Below, piece by piece: positions 8,925-19,146 of a stretch of DNA of 64,000 nt (positions are counted from its first letter, which is position 1; each line of letters starts with the position of its first letter). Location of the stretch: contig NZ_JMLU01000002.1 of assembly GCF_000686885.1 (NCBI RefSeq), forward strand, positions 62,001-126,000. Direction: 5' to 3'. A program made the translations under genes and the position numbers. Source of the stretch: Flavobacterium sasangense DSM 21067. GTDB taxonomy: Bacteria; Bacteroidota; Bacteroidia; Flavobacteriales; Flavobacteriaceae. The notes beneath the pieces are model-generated. The model saw only the letters and a list, made by a program, of their open reading frames with translations. It made no database searches and was not told the DNA's origin.

Positions 8925-10034
8925 TTGGAACCCAATTTAAAACAAAGAATCTTCGGATTAGATGTCTTGAGAGCGACAGCTATTATCATGGTAGTTTGCT
9001 CGCATATCCTTTGGATTTATCCAAAAAGTAATGCGTTTATCCCAACATTATTTGAACTTTTTGGATTTTGGGGCGTAGAACTTTTCTTTGTTTTAAGCGG
9101 ATTTTTGATAGGTTCCATTTTATACAAAACTTTTGTAAATGAAAGTTTTACTTTAAAATCAGTTTTTTATTTTTTAAAAAGACGTTGGTTTCGAACATTA
9201 CCTAACTATTATTTGGTATTGCTTTTAAATATTTTGATTGCTTATTTGCTTGGATTTTCGATTGAAAATATGGGAAGTTATTTCCTCTTTTTGCAAAATT
9301 TTGCATCAAAATCACCAGTTTTTTTCCCAGAATCTTGGAGTTTGTCTATTGAAGAATTTACATATTTACTCTTACCATTATCATTGTTTTTTATCGGATT
9401 AATTAAAGTTAAAAACAAATCAAAAGCATTTTTGTTTGTTGTTGTAGCTTTAATTTTAGTTTTCTGGATGAATAAATTTTATTATCATTCCCAACATACC
9501 ATTTCGAATTTATTAGAATGGAATCTGAATTTAAAATCAGTTTTGATTTACAGAATTGATGCTATTTTGATGGGAGTTTTAGCTGCTTGGATTTCATTAA
9601 ATTTTAGTGAGTTTTGGAAAAAGTCAAAAACTATTTTTGCTTTGATAGGATTTGGATTTATATTCTTTTTAATGTTTGGAATTCTTCCTCTGAATTTAAC
9701 AATCGAGCAAAATCCGTTTTTTTGGAATGTTTTGTATTTGCCAATTACTTCAATCGCTTTCGCATTTTTGCTCCCTTTTTTCTCAAATTGGAAAACATAT
9801 ACTAATGCATTTTTATATCCTATTGAATTAATTAGTAAAATTTCATATTCTATTTATTTACTTCATTACAGTGTGATTTTATTACTCTTAAAAGCTTTTT
9901 TTGATTCTTCTCAAATGTCAGATTTCGAGCGTCATTTCTTTACTGTGGTTTATCTTTTAATTACTTTTTTATCATCGTATCTTTTATATCGATTCTATGA
10001 AAAACCAATCATGAATTGGAGAGATAAAAGATAA
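8925..10034 (+). CDS. Membrane-bound acyltransferase 3 family protein
   Basis: A 369-residue integral membrane protein with about ten hydrophobic segments. The N-terminal words IFGLDVLRATAIIMVVCSH carry the conserved Arg and the His (residue 27) of acyltransferase family 3 (OafA-like), followed by FFVLSGFLIG. These enzymes move acetyl or other acyl groups onto surface sugars at the cytoplasmic membrane. The start is TTG at 8925: the next in-frame ATG is inside the first membrane segment (residue 22) and would remove conserved residues. It sits alone between two terminated units, so no glycan cluster identifies its substrate. Confidence 0.88.
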   Translation: MEPNLKQRIFGLDVLRATAIIMVVCSHILWIYPKSNAFIPTLFELFGFWGVELFFVLSGFLIGSILYKTFVNESFTLKSVFYFLKRRWFRTLPNYYLVLLLNILIAYLLGFSIENMGSYFLFLQNFASKSPVFFPESWSLSIEEFTYLLLPLSLFFIGLIKVKNKSKAFLFVVVALILVFWMNKFYYHSQHTISNLLEWNLNLKSVLIYRIDAILMGVLAAWISLNFSEFWKKSKTIFALIGFGFIFFLMFGILPLNLTIEQNPFFWNVLYLPITSIAFAFLLPFFSNWKTYTNAFLYPIELISKISYSIYLLHYSVILLLLKAFFDSSQMSDFERHFFTVVYLLITFLSSYLLYRFYEKPIMNWRDKR

Positions 10035-10243
10035 TTTAATTCCTTCGTTTTGACACTCTTTTAAAATTGGATATCGTTTTTTGATAATTTAATAAAACTT
10101 TGATTTTAAATTACGAATTATTCAATATATTCTTGTTTTAATCATTTTTATTGAAAAATAAGTATTAAAATAGAATCTTTATAAATAATAATTCTTCTAT
10201 TTAGGCTTTTTATTAAAAATTTTTAAATCTGATTAAGATTTAT

Positions 10244-10251
10244 TAAATTTG
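10244..10251 (+). promoter_or_regulatory. Candidate -7 element for acnB
   Basis: TAAATTTG matches TAnnTTTG, 45 bases before the acnB ATG. A -33 TTG is not evident. The rest of the 262-base gap (10035-10296) is AT-rich and shows no other structure that I can support. Confidence 0.5.
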
Positions 10252-10296
10252 TACCACAAAAAAAATACAACAACCAATAATTAACCTATTTATAGT

Positions 10297-13086
10297 ATGG
10301 CGTTAGCTACTGAAATGAATCTTTATAACGAGTATATTAAAGAAATCGAAGAAAGAAAAGGTCAAGGGTTACACCCAAAACCAATTGATAGTGCTGATTT
10401 ATTAAACGAAATCATTGCTCAAATCAAAGATACAAACAACGCAAACAGACAAGATTGTTTGAAGTTTTTTATCTATAATACATTGCCAGGAACAACTCCT
10501 GCAGCTGGTGCTAAAGCAAAATTCTTAAAAGAGATTATCCTTGGTCAAGAAGCTGTTGCTGAAATCACTCCAACTTTTGCTTTTGAGTTATTATCTCACA
10601 TGAAAGGTGGACCTTCAATTGAAGTACTTTTAGATTTAGCATTAGGAAATGATTCAAATATTGCAAATCAAGCGGCTGAAGTTTTAAAAACACAAGTATA
10701 TCTTTACGATGCTGATATGGCTCGTATCAAAGAAGCTTTTGAAAACGGAAATGCTGTTGCTAAAAATATTTTAGAAAGTTATGCTAAAGCAGAATTCTTC
10801 ACTAAACTTCCTGAAATTGCAGAAGAAATTAAAGTAGTAACTTTCATCGCTGGAGAAGGTGATATTTCAACCGACTTATTATCTCCAGGAAATCAAGCGC
10901 ACTCGCGTTCTGACCGTGAATTACACGGAAAATGTATGATTACGCCTCAAGCGCAAGAAGAAATTAAAGCCTTACAAGCACAACATCCAGATAAATCAGT
11001 AATGTTAATTGCTGAAAAAGGTACGATGGGAGTTGGTTCTTCTCGTATGTCGGGTGTAAATAACGTAGCACTTTGGACAGGAAAACAAGCGAGTCCTTAT
11101 GTGCCATTTGTAAATTTCGCTCCAATTGTAGGAGGAACTAACGGAATTTCTCCAATTTTCTTAACGACAGTTGACGTAACAGGTGGTATCGGAATCGACT
11201 TGAAAAACTGGGTTAAAAAAACAGACGCAAACGGTGAATTAGTTCGTGATGAAAATGGAGAGCCAATTTTAGAGCAAGTATATTCAGTTGCAACTGGAAC
11301 AGTTTTAACTATCAATACAAAAACTAAAAAATTATACAATGGTGATAAAGAATTGATTGATATTTCAAGATCATTCACACCACAAAAAATGGAATTTATC
11401 AAAGCAGGTGGTTCTTACGCTATTGTTTTTGGTAAAAAACTACAAACATTTGCTGCTAAAACTTTAGGAATCGAAGCTCCTCTTGTTTATGCTCCTTCAA
11501 AAGAAATTCATAACGAAGGTCAAGGATTAACGGCGGTTGAAAAAATCTTCAACAAAAACGCTGTTGGGACACTTTCTAAAAATGTGTTACACGCAGGTTC
11601 TGATGTTCGTGTTACTGTAAACATTGTAGGTTCGCAAGATACTACAGGTTTAATGACTGCTCAAGAATTAGAATCGATGGCGGCTACTGTGATTTCTCCA
11701 ATTGTTGATGCAGCTTACCAATCTGGTTGTCATACAGCATCGGTTTGGGATAAAAAAGCACAAGCCAACATCCCGAAATTAATGAAATTCATGAACGATT
11801 TCGGATTGATTACAGCTCGTGATCCTAAAGGTGTTTACCATGCCATGACAGACGTAATTCACAAAGTATTAAATGATATTACAGTTGATGAATGGGCTAT
11901 TATTATTGGTGGTGACTCTCATACACGTATGTCTAAAGGTGTTGCGTTCGGAGCGGATTCAGGAACAGTTGCTCTTGCTTTAGCTACTGGAGAAGCTTCT
12001 ATGCCAATTCCGCAATCAGTAAAAGTGACTTTCAAAGGAAGTATGCCAGATTATATGGATTTCCGTGATGTAGTTCACGCAACTCAAGCGCAAATGTTGC
12101 ACCAATTTGGTGGTGAAAATGTTTTCCAAGGAAGAATTATTGAAGTTCACATTGGAACATTAACTGCTGATCAAGCGTTCACATTTACAGATTGGACTGC
12201 TGAAATGAAAGCAAAAGCTTCAATTTGTATTTCGGAAGATGAAACGTTAATCGAGTCATTAGAAATTGCAAAAGGAAGAATCCAAATCATGATTGACAAA
12301 GGTATGGATAACAAAAATCATGTACTTCAAGGATTAATCGACAAAGCAAACCAACGTATTGCAGAAATCCGTTCAGGTGAAAAACCAGCGTTACGTCCAG
12401 ATGCTAATGCAAAATATTATGCAGAAGTAGTGGTTGATTTAGATCAAATCGCTGAGCCAATGATTGCTGATCCAGATGTAAACAATAAAGATGTTTCAAA
12501 ACGTTATACGCACGATACAATTCGCCCACTTTCTTTCTATGGTGGTGACAAAAAAGTAGATTTAGGATTCATCGGATCTTGTATGGTTCACAAAGGCGAT
12601 ATGAAAATCTTAGCTCAGATGTTGAAAAATATCGAAAAACAACAAGGTAAAGTAGAATTCAAAGCACCATTAGTAGTGGCTCCTCCAACATACAACATCG
12701 TTGACGAATTGAAAGCAGAAGGTGATTGGGAAGTATTACAAAAATATTCAGGTTTCGAATTTGATGATAATGCACCAAAAGCTGTTGCTCGTACTGAGTA
12801 TGAAAATATGTTGTATTTAGAGCGTCCAGGTTGTAACCTTTGTATGGGGAACCAAGAAAAAGCGTCTAAAGGAGATACCGTTATGGCAACATCAACACGT
12901 TTATTCCAAGGTCGTGTAGTTGAAGATACAGCAGAGAAAAAAGGAGAATCATTATTATCATCTACTCCAGTTGTAGTGTTGTCTACTATTTTAGGTAGAA
13001 CACCTTCAATTGAAGAATACAAAAAAGCAGTAGAAGGAATCAACTTAACTAAATTTGCTCCATCGCATAAATTGTTAGTAGGATAA
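10297..13086 (+). CDS. acnB: Aconitate hydratase B / 2-methylisocitrate dehydratase
   Basis: A 929-residue AcnB-type aconitase with HEAT-like N-terminal, swivel (domain 4 before the core) and catalytic domains. The [4Fe-4S] ligands can be placed at Cys762 (FIGSCMVHKG) and Cys846/Cys849 (GCNLCMGNQ). The substrate-binding word GGDSHTRMSKG is also intact. It interconverts citrate and isocitrate in the TCA cycle and can also handle 2-methylisocitrate. The spacing between the first and second cysteine is 84 residues, longer than the 59 I recall for E. coli AcnB, which partly explains the larger size. It is followed by its own terminator and then by acnA. Confidence 0.96.
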   Translation: MALATEMNLYNEYIKEIEERKGQGLHPKPIDSADLLNEIIAQIKDTNNANRQDCLKFFIYNTLPGTTPAAGAKAKFLKEIILGQEAVAEITPTFAFELLSHMKGGPSIEVLLDLALGNDSNIANQAAEVLKTQVYLYDADMARIKEAFENGNAVAKNILESYAKAEFFTKLPEIAEEIKVVTFIAGEGDISTDLLSPGNQAHSRSDRELHGKCMITPQAQEEIKALQAQHPDKSVMLIAEKGTMGVGSSRMSGVNNVALWTGKQASPYVPFVNFAPIVGGTNGISPIFLTTVDVTGGIGIDLKNWVKKTDANGELVRDENGEPILEQVYSVATGTVLTINTKTKKLYNGDKELIDISRSFTPQKMEFIKAGGSYAIVFGKKLQTFAAKTLGIEAPLVYAPSKEIHNEGQGLTAVEKIFNKNAVGTLSKNVLHAGSDVRVTVNIVGSQDTTGLMTAQELESMAATVISPIVDAAYQSGCHTASVWDKKAQANIPKLMKFMNDFGLITARDPKGVYHAMTDVIHKVLNDITVDEWAIIIGGDSHTRMSKGVAFGADSGTVALALATGEASMPIPQSVKVTFKGSMPDYMDFRDVVHATQAQMLHQFGGENVFQGRIIEVHIGTLTADQAFTFTDWTAEMKAKASICISEDETLIESLEIAKGRIQIMIDKGMDNKNHVLQGLIDKANQRIAEIRSGEKPALRPDANAKYYAEVVVDLDQIAEPMIADPDVNNKDVSKRYTHDTIRPLSFYGGDKKVDLGFIGSCMVHKGDMKILAQMLKNIEKQQGKVEFKAPLVVAPPTYNIVDELKAEGDWEVLQKYSGFEFDDNAPKAVARTEYENMLYLERPGCNLCMGNQEKASKGDTVMATSTRLFQGRVVEDTAEKKGESLLSSTPVVVLSTILGRTPSIEEYKKAVEGINLTKFAPSHKLLVG

Positions 13087-13108
13087 TTAAACCTATGATA
13101 TCAAAATG

Positions 13109-13139
13109 AAAAGCTCAAGTTTTAACTTGGGCTTTTTTG
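13109..13139 (+). terminator. Terminator of acnB
   Basis: AAAAGCTCAAGTT (13109-13121) pairs with AACTTGGGCTTTT (13124-13136) through 13 pairs including one G-T, followed by T-rich sequence. It separates acnB from acnA, so the two are probably transcribed independently. Confidence 0.8.
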
Positions 13140-13200
13140 TTTTTATCTGTTCAATTTTTTGTAAATTAGTGGGATTAAATAACACACAAAATAAATTACT

Positions 13201-15465
13201 ATGGCATTTGATATTGAAATGATTGAGAAAGTGTACGCTAACATGGCAGCACGAGTAGATAAAGCTCGAGACGTAGTTGGTCATCCATTGACGTTGTCCG
13301 AGAAAATTTTGTATTCGCATTTATGGGAAGGGATGCCAACCCAAGCCTTCACAAGAGGAAAAGATTATGTTGATTTTGCTCCCGATAGAGTAGCTTGTCA
13401 GGATGCGACAGCGCAAATGGCATTATTACAATTTATGCATGCTGGAAAAAAAACGGTAGCAGTTCCAACTACGGTTCACTGTGACCACTTAATTTTAGCA
13501 AAAAATGGGGCAAAACAAGACTTGGAGTTAGCCAATAAACAATCAAAAGAAGTCTTCGATTTCTTATCATCAGTATCTAATAAATACGGCATTGGATTTT
13601 GGAAACCGGGTTCAGGAATTATTCATCAAATCGTTTTAGAAAACTACGCTTTTCCTGGTGGATTAATGATTGGAACTGATTCTCATACCGTAAATGCAGG
13701 TGGTTTAGGAATGCTAGCTATCGGTGTTGGTGGTGCTGATGCGGTTGACGTAATGTCAGGCATGTCTTGGGAATTGAAATTTCCAAAATTAATCGGAGTA
13801 AAGCTTACAGGAAAATTAAATGGTTGGACTGCTCCAAAAGATGTTATTCTAAAAGTTGCTGATATTTTAACCGTAAAGGGTGGAACCGGCGCAATTGTAG
13901 AATATTTCGGAGAAGGTGCTGAATCGATGTCGTGTACAGGAAAAGGAACTATTTGTAATATGGGAGCTGAAATTGGAGCTACGACTTCAACATTTGGTTA
14001 CGATGATTCTATGAGAAGATATTTAACCGCAACAGGTCGTCAAGATGTGGTAAATGCTGCCGATAAAGTAGCGTCTTACTTAACTGCTGATGCCGAAGTT
14101 TATGCGAATCCAGAAAAATATTTTGACCAATTAATCGAAATCAATTTATCTGAATTAGAGCCACACATCAATGGACCTTTTACTCCGGATAGAGGAACTC
14201 CAGTTTCCAAAATGAAAGCTGAAGTCCAAGCTAATGGTTGGCCAATAAAAGTCGAATGGGGATTAATCGGTTCGTGTACGAATTCTTCTTACGAAGATAT
14301 GTCGCGTGCAGCTTCCATTGTAAGACAAGCGGTGGCTCACGGAATTACTCCAAAAGCAGAATTCGGAATTAATCCAGGTTCGGAACAAATTCGTTACACT
14401 ATTGAAAGAGATGGAATTATTGCTGATTTCGAAAAAATGGGAACTAAAGTATTTACTAATGCTTGCGGACCTTGTATTGGACAATGGGATAGAGAAGGAG
14501 CGGACAAACAAGAAAAAAATACCATCGTGCATTCGTTCAACCGAAACTTTTCAAAAAGAGCCGATGGAAATCCAAATACGCATGCTTTTGTAACTTCGCC
14601 AGAAATGGTAGCGGCGTTAGCGATTTCAGGTCGTTTGGATTTTAATCCAATTACGGATACTTTGATAAATGATAAAGGAGAAGCGGTAAAATTAACTCCG
14701 CCTTTTGGAGATGAATTACCAACTAAAGGTTTTGATGTAAAAGATCCTGGTTTTCAAGCGCCTGCAGCTGATGGTTCTAAAGTAGAAGTTGTGGTTTCTC
14801 CAACTTCAGACCGATTACAGCTATTAGCGCCTTTTGAGGCTTGGGATGGTAAAAACTATACAGGTGCCAAATTGTTAATCAAAGCGTTCGGGAAATGTAC
14901 GACAGATCATATTTCGATGGCTGGACCTTGGTTGCGTTTCCGAGGCCATTTGGATAATATTTCGAATAACATGTTAATTGGTGCAGAAAATGCATTCAAT
15001 GGAAAAGCGAATTCAGTAAAAAATCAATTAACTGGCGCTTATGACGAAGTGCCAAAAGTACAAAGAGCTTACAAAGCTGCTGGGATTCCTTCCATTGTTG
15101 TTGGTGACCATAACTACGGAGAAGGTTCATCTCGTGAGCACGCGGCTATGGAACCTCGATTCTTAGGTGTGAAAGCGGTTTTAGTAAAATCATTCGCGCG
15201 TATTCATGAAACGAATTTAAAAAAACAAGGAATGTTAGCTTTAACCTTCGCAAACGAATTGGATTACGATAAAATTCAAGAAGACGACACGATTAATTTT
15301 CTTGATTTAACAGAATTTGCACCAGGAAAACCATTATCGTTAGAATTTGTTCACGCTGATGGTTCTAAGGATATAATTTTAGCGAATCACACTTATAATG
15401 ATAGCCAAATTGGCTGGTTTGTGGCTGGTTCTGCTTTAAACTTAATTGCAGCTGGAAAAGCGTAA
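13201..15465 (+). CDS. acnA: Aconitate hydratase, mitochondrial-type (AcnA)
   Basis: A 754-residue aconitase of the mitochondrial type. The [4Fe-4S] ligands are Cys359 ([11 protein letters not shown]), Cys422 and Cys425 (CGPCIGQW), only one residue off the mature pig-heart numbering (358, 421, 424). [13 protein letters not shown] and the C-terminal swivel word [19 protein letters not shown] are intact. It catalyses citrate to isocitrate in the cytoplasm. Together with acnB just upstream it gives the cell two unrelated-order aconitases, commonly divided between growth phases or oxidative-stress states. It is monocistronic, with a terminator on each side. Confidence 0.96.
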   Translation: MAFDIEMIEKVYANMAARVDKARDVVGHPLTLSEKILYSHLWEGMPTQAFTRGKDYVDFAPDRVACQDATAQMALLQFMHAGKKTVAVPTTVHCDHLILAKNGAKQDLELANKQSKEVFDFLSSVSNKYGIGFWKPGSGIIHQIVLENYAFPGGLMIGTDSHTVNAGGLGMLAIGVGGADAVDVMSGMSWELKFPKLIGVKLTGKLNGWTAPKDVILKVADILTVKGGTGAIVEYFGEGAESMSCTGKGTICNMGAEIGATTSTFGYDDSMRRYLTATGRQDVVNAADKVASYLTADAEVYANPEKYFDQLIEINLSELEPHINGPFTPDRGTPVSKMKAEVQANGWPIKVEWGLIGSCTNSSYEDMSRAASIVRQAVAHGITPKAEFGINPGSEQIRYTIERDGIIADFEKMGTKVFTNACGPCIGQWDREGADKQEKNTIVHSFNRNFSKRADGNPNTHAFVTSPEMVAALAISGRLDFNPITDTLINDKGEAVKLTPPFGDELPTKGFDVKDPGFQAPAADGSKVEVVVSPTSDRLQLLAPFEAWDGKNYTGAKLLIKAFGKCTTDHISMAGPWLRFRGHLDNISNNMLIGAENAFNGKANSVKNQLTGAYDEVPKVQRAYKAAGIPSIVVGDHNYGEGSSREHAAMEPRFLGVKAVLVKSFARIHETNLKKQGMLALTFANELDYDKIQEDDTINFLDLTEFAPGKPLSLEFVHADGSKDIILANHTYNDSQIGWFVAGSALNLIAAGKA

Positions 15466-15482
15466 TTTAAATTATATTAAAC

Positions 15483-15516
15483 AAAAAGGGATAGAAGTTA
15501 ATTCTATCCCTTTTTT
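15483..15516. terminator. Bidirectional terminator between acnA and the DUF2807 gene
   Basis: AAAAAGGGATAGAA (15483-15496) is complementary to 15502-15515, giving a 14-bp stem with a 5-base loop and T runs on both strands. It lies between convergent genes and can stop both. Confidence 0.85.
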
Positions 15517-15533
15517 ATGTATTAAATACATGT

Positions 15534-16370
15534 TTATTTTTCTTTTTTATACAAAGTGGCGTTATTCATAAACTTTGTAATTTGAATTTTTGATTCCCCT
15601 AATAATTCTGTTTCTGTTTTTCCTGAAGCAGCTAAATTAAGAGTGTTTGTTACATTAATAAAGCTCTTAGCATAACTTTCGATAGATAATTCTAAAGTAG
15701 CAATTACTAGTTTTTTTGCAGTTAATACGGCATAATTATCTAATCTCATTTTAGCATTGTTTACATTTCCTTCTATTGTTGCTTGACTTTTTTGATACAT
15801 GTCAAGTTTCAATTCAGGAGAAGTTACTAATGCTTTTAATTCGGCATTTTTGCTTAATTCTAAAGAAGTGTTTTCTGCTTTTACGTTAATTTCTGCTTCT
15901 GCTTTATCGTTTAAAACCAATGCAAAATAATTTGCCTTTACATTTAAGAATGCTCTTGAATTATCGTAGTTTTTTATGGTAATGTTTTCTAATTCTAAAT
16001 CTGCCAAAGCATGAACTGAACTTTCGTTTTTAGCAGTAATTAATTTTAATTCGGAAGTATAGTTGATACGTAAAGCAAATTTTTTGGCACCAATTGCTTC
16101 TCTTAAAGAAGAAACTCTTAATGTTCCACCTGCTACTTCATAGTTGATGATTTCATGAAGGTTGTCATCAGCTTCAATTTCTAAGGATGGGTTGTCTGAT
16201 TTTACTAAAAAGACTTCAAAATTGTCATTGATTTCAATGTTTTCAAAAGATGGGATTTCTTTGATTGAAACCGTTACGATTTTTGAACCTTTGATTTTTT
16301 CTTTTTTTTGTGCTACAGCAATTGTAGTAAGAAATAAAAAAGTAAAAAATAATGCTATTTTTTTTGTCAT
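15534..16370 (-). CDS. Secreted DUF2807 (GIN-domain) protein
   Basis: A 278-residue exported protein with signal peptide MTKKIALFFTFLFLTTIAVAQ. The body from about residue 40 (FENIEINDNFEVFLVK, EIEADDNLHEII) is the DUF2807 'putative auto-transporter adhesin head' fold, a right-handed beta-helix made of short repeated strands. Function is unknown, probably an envelope protein. The start at 16370 is chosen because a longer frame to 16415 would begin upstream of the TATGTTTG promoter element (16391-16398) and spoil the signal peptide. It is a single gene converging on acnA. A second DUF2807 protein is encoded 285 bases upstream. Confidence 0.85.
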   Translation of the reverse strand: MTKKIALFFTFLFLTTIAVAQKKEKIKGSKIVTVSIKEIPSFENIEINDNFEVFLVKSDNPSLEIEADDNLHEIINYEVAGGTLRVSSLREAIGAKKFALRINYTSELKLITAKNESSVHALADLELENITIKNYDNSRAFLNVKANYFALVLNDKAEAEINVKAENTSLELSKNAELKALVTSPELKLDMYQKSQATIEGNVNNAKMRLDNYAVLTAKKLVIATLELSIESYAKSFINVTNTLNLAASGKTETELLGESKIQITKFMNNATLYKKEK

Positions 16371-16390
16371 TTTATGATGATTTGATATCA

Positions 16391-16398
16391 CAAACATA
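16391..16398 (-). promoter_or_regulatory. Candidate -7 element for the DUF2807 gene
   Basis: The minus strand reads TATGTTTG (TAnnTTTG), 20 bases upstream of the ATG at 16370. It supports the shorter start of that gene. Confidence 0.5.
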
Positions 16399-16461
16399 CA
16401 CAAAATTTGTTCCAAATTTCATTTTTTCAAGATCAGAAGTTCAATCTTTATGAAATTTAGT

Positions 16462-16494
16462 AAATAAAAAAGCACCAGTTTTAGCTGATGCTTT
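16462..16494 (-). terminator. Terminator downstream of the PadR-PspC-DUF2807 operon
   Basis: On the minus strand AAAGCATCAG pairs with CTGGTGCTTT (16469-16478 with 16485-16494, one G-T pair), followed by a T run. It lies about 160 bases beyond the stop at 16656. The sequence 16495-16655 shows no gene and would be a long 3' untranslated stretch. Confidence 0.7.
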
Positions 16495-16655
16495 AATGTT
16501 ATATGATGGATTCGATAAGATTTACTATCAAAGTAAAAACAAATTCTACGACTTGAATTATTAACTTAATCATGAGAGTTGAATTTTAGTTTATGCATGT
16601 AAAATTATAAAATGCTTAAAATAATGCTGTTAATTAAATACTAATTATTTGTTAA

Positions 16656-17381
16656 TTAGTTAAGGCTCACACTTCCACCAGAAGTTTCTTCCTTGATTAC
16701 TTTTTTGGGTTCTTTAATGTAATCAATTGAACTTCCACTTGAAGCTTTCGCGTTTAATAATACAATTGGATTTACAATTGTATTACTTCCGCTTGTTGAT
16801 TGTGCTGTAATTTCGTTTGCTGCTAAGTCTTTTGCATCTATTTCACTTCCGCTTGATGATTTAGTGTCTAATGCAAGTGCTTTTCCAGATAGTTTTATTT
16901 CGCTACCACTTGTTGATTCGCTACTTACCTTTTCGTATTCTAAATCTGTATTAATTGTAGCTCCACTGCTTGTTTTAACCATTAAGTTAGCTCCTTTTAA
17001 TGTGCTTTTTGAACGGATACTAGCGCCACTAGAAGATTCTAATCCTTCAATAGTTTTCGTGCTTACACGAACAATTGCGCTTTCCATTGTATTAATGTTG
17101 CCATCAATTTTTATAATTAATGTACCATTTTCAACTTTAGTAACAATATGTTCCATCAAGTTATCATCTACTTCCACTTCTACTTCTGTAGTTTCACTTT
17201 GATCTACAATTACTTCAACACCTGTACTGGCAGAAATTTTATTAAAAGGAGTAGTTATGTTTCTTTTTTCTGTAACTACGTTTCCGCTTCCATCAATACC
17301 ATCTCCTAAATTTAGGTTAGCATTGCAAGAGGCTAAAGTAAGTGTAATAAAGAGAGCGATTAGTTTTAGAGTCGTTTTCAT
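16656..17381 (-). CDS. DUF2807 lipoprotein
   Basis: A 241-residue lipoprotein (signal MKTTLKLIALFITLTLASC, Cys19). The whole body is a regular repeat of short strands punctuated by SSGAS, TSSGAT, STSGSE, SSSGSE, STSGSN and SSGSS, the ladder of a beta-helix of the DUF2807 type. It is the last gene of a three-gene minus-strand unit: PadR regulator, PspC-domain membrane protein (gap 2 bases), this protein. The arrangement suggests an envelope-stress or surface module under PadR control. Biochemical function is not known. Confidence 0.88.
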   Translation of the reverse strand: MKTTLKLIALFITLTLASCNANLNLGDGIDGSGNVVTEKRNITTPFNKISASTGVEVIVDQSETTEVEVEVDDNLMEHIVTKVENGTLIIKIDGNINTMESAIVRVSTKTIEGLESSSGASIRSKSTLKGANLMVKTSSGATINTDLEYEKVSSESTSGSEIKLSGKALALDTKSSSGSEIDAKDLAANEITAQSTSGSNTIVNPIVLLNAKASSGSSIDYIKEPKKVIKEETSGGSVSLN

Positions 17382-17383
17382 AA

Positions 17384-19141
17384 TTATTTATTTTTAGATG
17401 GTTCTTCTTTCTTTTGTATGTCTGGAGGTGTGTTTTCGATTGTTTCGATTTTTCTTTCACCATTATTTGTGACAGTTTTTTTTACCAAAACACCATTTTC
17501 ATCATAGTAAATAGTTGCCGAAGTGTCACCTGTTTCAACTTTTATACTTAAACTATCATCAAGCTCATCAGTTAAACAATTTAAGCATTTTACTTTATCA
17601 GAATCCACTCTATAAATTGGATTTTTCGTGTCATATTCATTTTCATCAAAAAAGTCGTAATCGCTTCTATCGTAATTGCTATAACTTTCATCGGTTTGGA
17701 AGATGGTTCCTTTTGGTAGGTACAAATAAATTTCTACTTCTTGACCTCTGAATTTATTTTCTACGGCGGTTAACAAATAATTGTCAAGAACAATAGTGTT
17801 TCCTTCAATTTTGTAATTATACTTAATTTTTTCAGCTCTTTTCTTAGCTTGAGAAGTTGATTTTCCGTTGGCTAATTTCTCAATTAACATGTATGGAGTT
17901 GCTTCATCTGTATATTTAACTTCGATAGAAACATTATTTGAATAGATAATTTCATTATCGGCTTCGTCTTGTGTTATCTTAAAATCGTGATCTCTGTAAT
18001 TGTTTTTCGAATAAAAATCATTGTTTTTGAATTTGATTTTTAAAGTATCAGTTGGCGCAATTGCAATCATTTCTTTTTGAACCGCTTTTCCTTCAAATGC
18101 TAACTGCGATGCTTCGTTAATTCCTAATGAAATTGCAATTCCTGAAGCAATTACCCATGTAGCAATTAATGTGTATGTAGCAATATTTCCTATTGATTTT
18201 AAATTGTTTACTAATAATTTTAATCCTAATAAAAGTAAGAAAAAGAACGGAATTCCGAATACTAAAATAAGCAATATTCCTTGAGCCCAAAGTGGAGTTT
18301 CTAATCCAATAGGAGTTTGAATATTATTTAAAATATAATTATCAGGCATTGTTGATGAAAACATCATTATTATACCAGTAATGAAAAATCCCAAAAGTGA
18401 AAACGAAGCAATTATTACAATTAATGCCCCAATAAATTTTGCAAATAATTTAAAAATGGTTCCTAAAATATCCGAAATTGTACTTCCCACTTTTTCAGCT
18501 CCATATTTTGCGTTATCGGCAATTTTTTGATGGTCTAAACTTCCTATTTTATCTGAAATTTCATCAATTCCTTCTTTTACTTTTCGTTCAATGTTGGAAA
18601 TATTGATAGGTTCGCCTTTCATTTCTAATTTTTGAGAAGTAGTAATTGCTTCAGGAATTAATATCCATAAAATCAAATAGATAATAATTGATGTACCAAA
18701 GCTGATAAACGGAGAGATGATAAATAAAATTCTTACCCATAAAGGATCGATATTTAAATAGTGACCAAAACCTGCGGCAACACCACCTAAAAGGGAGTTG
18801 TCTTTATCTCTATATAGTCTTTTTGCTCTTGTGTATATTTTATTTGTTGAGCTAAAGCTTGAACTTTTGGTAGCATCTTCATCTATTTTGTAATCTTCTG
18901 GTTGCCCCATGATTGCAATTACAGTATCAATTTCTACTAAACCAATGACTTGTTTTTCGTTTTGTATGCGCTCTTGGAATAATTCGGCGATGCGACTTTC
19001 TATATCTTTCATGATTTCGTCTCTTCCATCAGGCGAAAGTGAACGTTTCACCGCATCAAAATAACGCGATAATTTTTGATAGGCATCTTCGTCGATGTGA
19101 AAGAAAAATCCTCCTAAATTTATACTTATTGTTTTGTTCAT
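17384..19141 (-). CDS. PspC-domain membrane protein with DUF2154-like tail
   Basis: A 585-residue protein. The cytoplasmic N-terminus (1-100) is helical and acidic. A PspC domain follows at about 107-170 (KRLYRDKDNSLLGGVAAGFGHYLNIDPLWVRILFII), with its hydrophobic hairpin. Then come an amphipathic helix region with ISDKIGSLDHQKI and four further membrane segments around 230-345. The C-terminal 230 residues are soluble and beta-rich, probably a periplasmic sensor or adhesin-like domain, and end in a Lys/Glu-rich tail. PspC proteins sense or protect against inner-membrane stress. It sits between padR (gap 5) and the DUF2807 lipoprotein (gap 2). Confidence 0.88.
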   Translation of the reverse strand: MNKTISINLGGFFFHIDEDAYQKLSRYFDAVKRSLSPDGRDEIMKDIESRIAELFQERIQNEKQVIGLVEIDTVIAIMGQPEDYKIDEDATKSSSFSSTNKIYTRAKRLYRDKDNSLLGGVAAGFGHYLNIDPLWVRILFIISPFISFGTSIIIYLILWILIPEAITTSQKLEMKGEPINISNIERKVKEGIDEISDKIGSLDHQKIADNAKYGAEKVGSTISDILGTIFKLFAKFIGALIVIIASFSLLGFFITGIIMMFSSTMPDNYILNNIQTPIGLETPLWAQGILLILVFGIPFFFLLLLGLKLLVNNLKSIGNIATYTLIATWVIASGIAISLGINEASQLAFEGKAVQKEMIAIAPTDTLKIKFKNNDFYSKNNYRDHDFKITQDEADNEIIYSNNVSIEVKYTDEATPYMLIEKLANGKSTSQAKKRAEKIKYNYKIEGNTIVLDNYLLTAVENKFRGQEVEIYLYLPKGTIFQTDESYSNYDRSDYDFFDENEYDTKNPIYRVDSDKVKCLNCLTDELDDSLSIKVETGDTSATIYYDENGVLVKKTVTNNGERKIETIENTPPDIQKKEEPSKNK

Positions 19142-19146
19142 GACCT

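Noticed and set aside
12615-13043. Open frame of 142 codons on the minus strand inside acnB
   Set aside because: It is a shadow of the acnB coding sequence; serine/threonine-rich composition and no start context, while the plus frame holds the Fe-S ligands.
16864-17202. 112-codon plus-strand frame opposite the DUF2807 lipoprotein
   Set aside because: Shadow frame produced by the repeated SSGS codons of the real gene.
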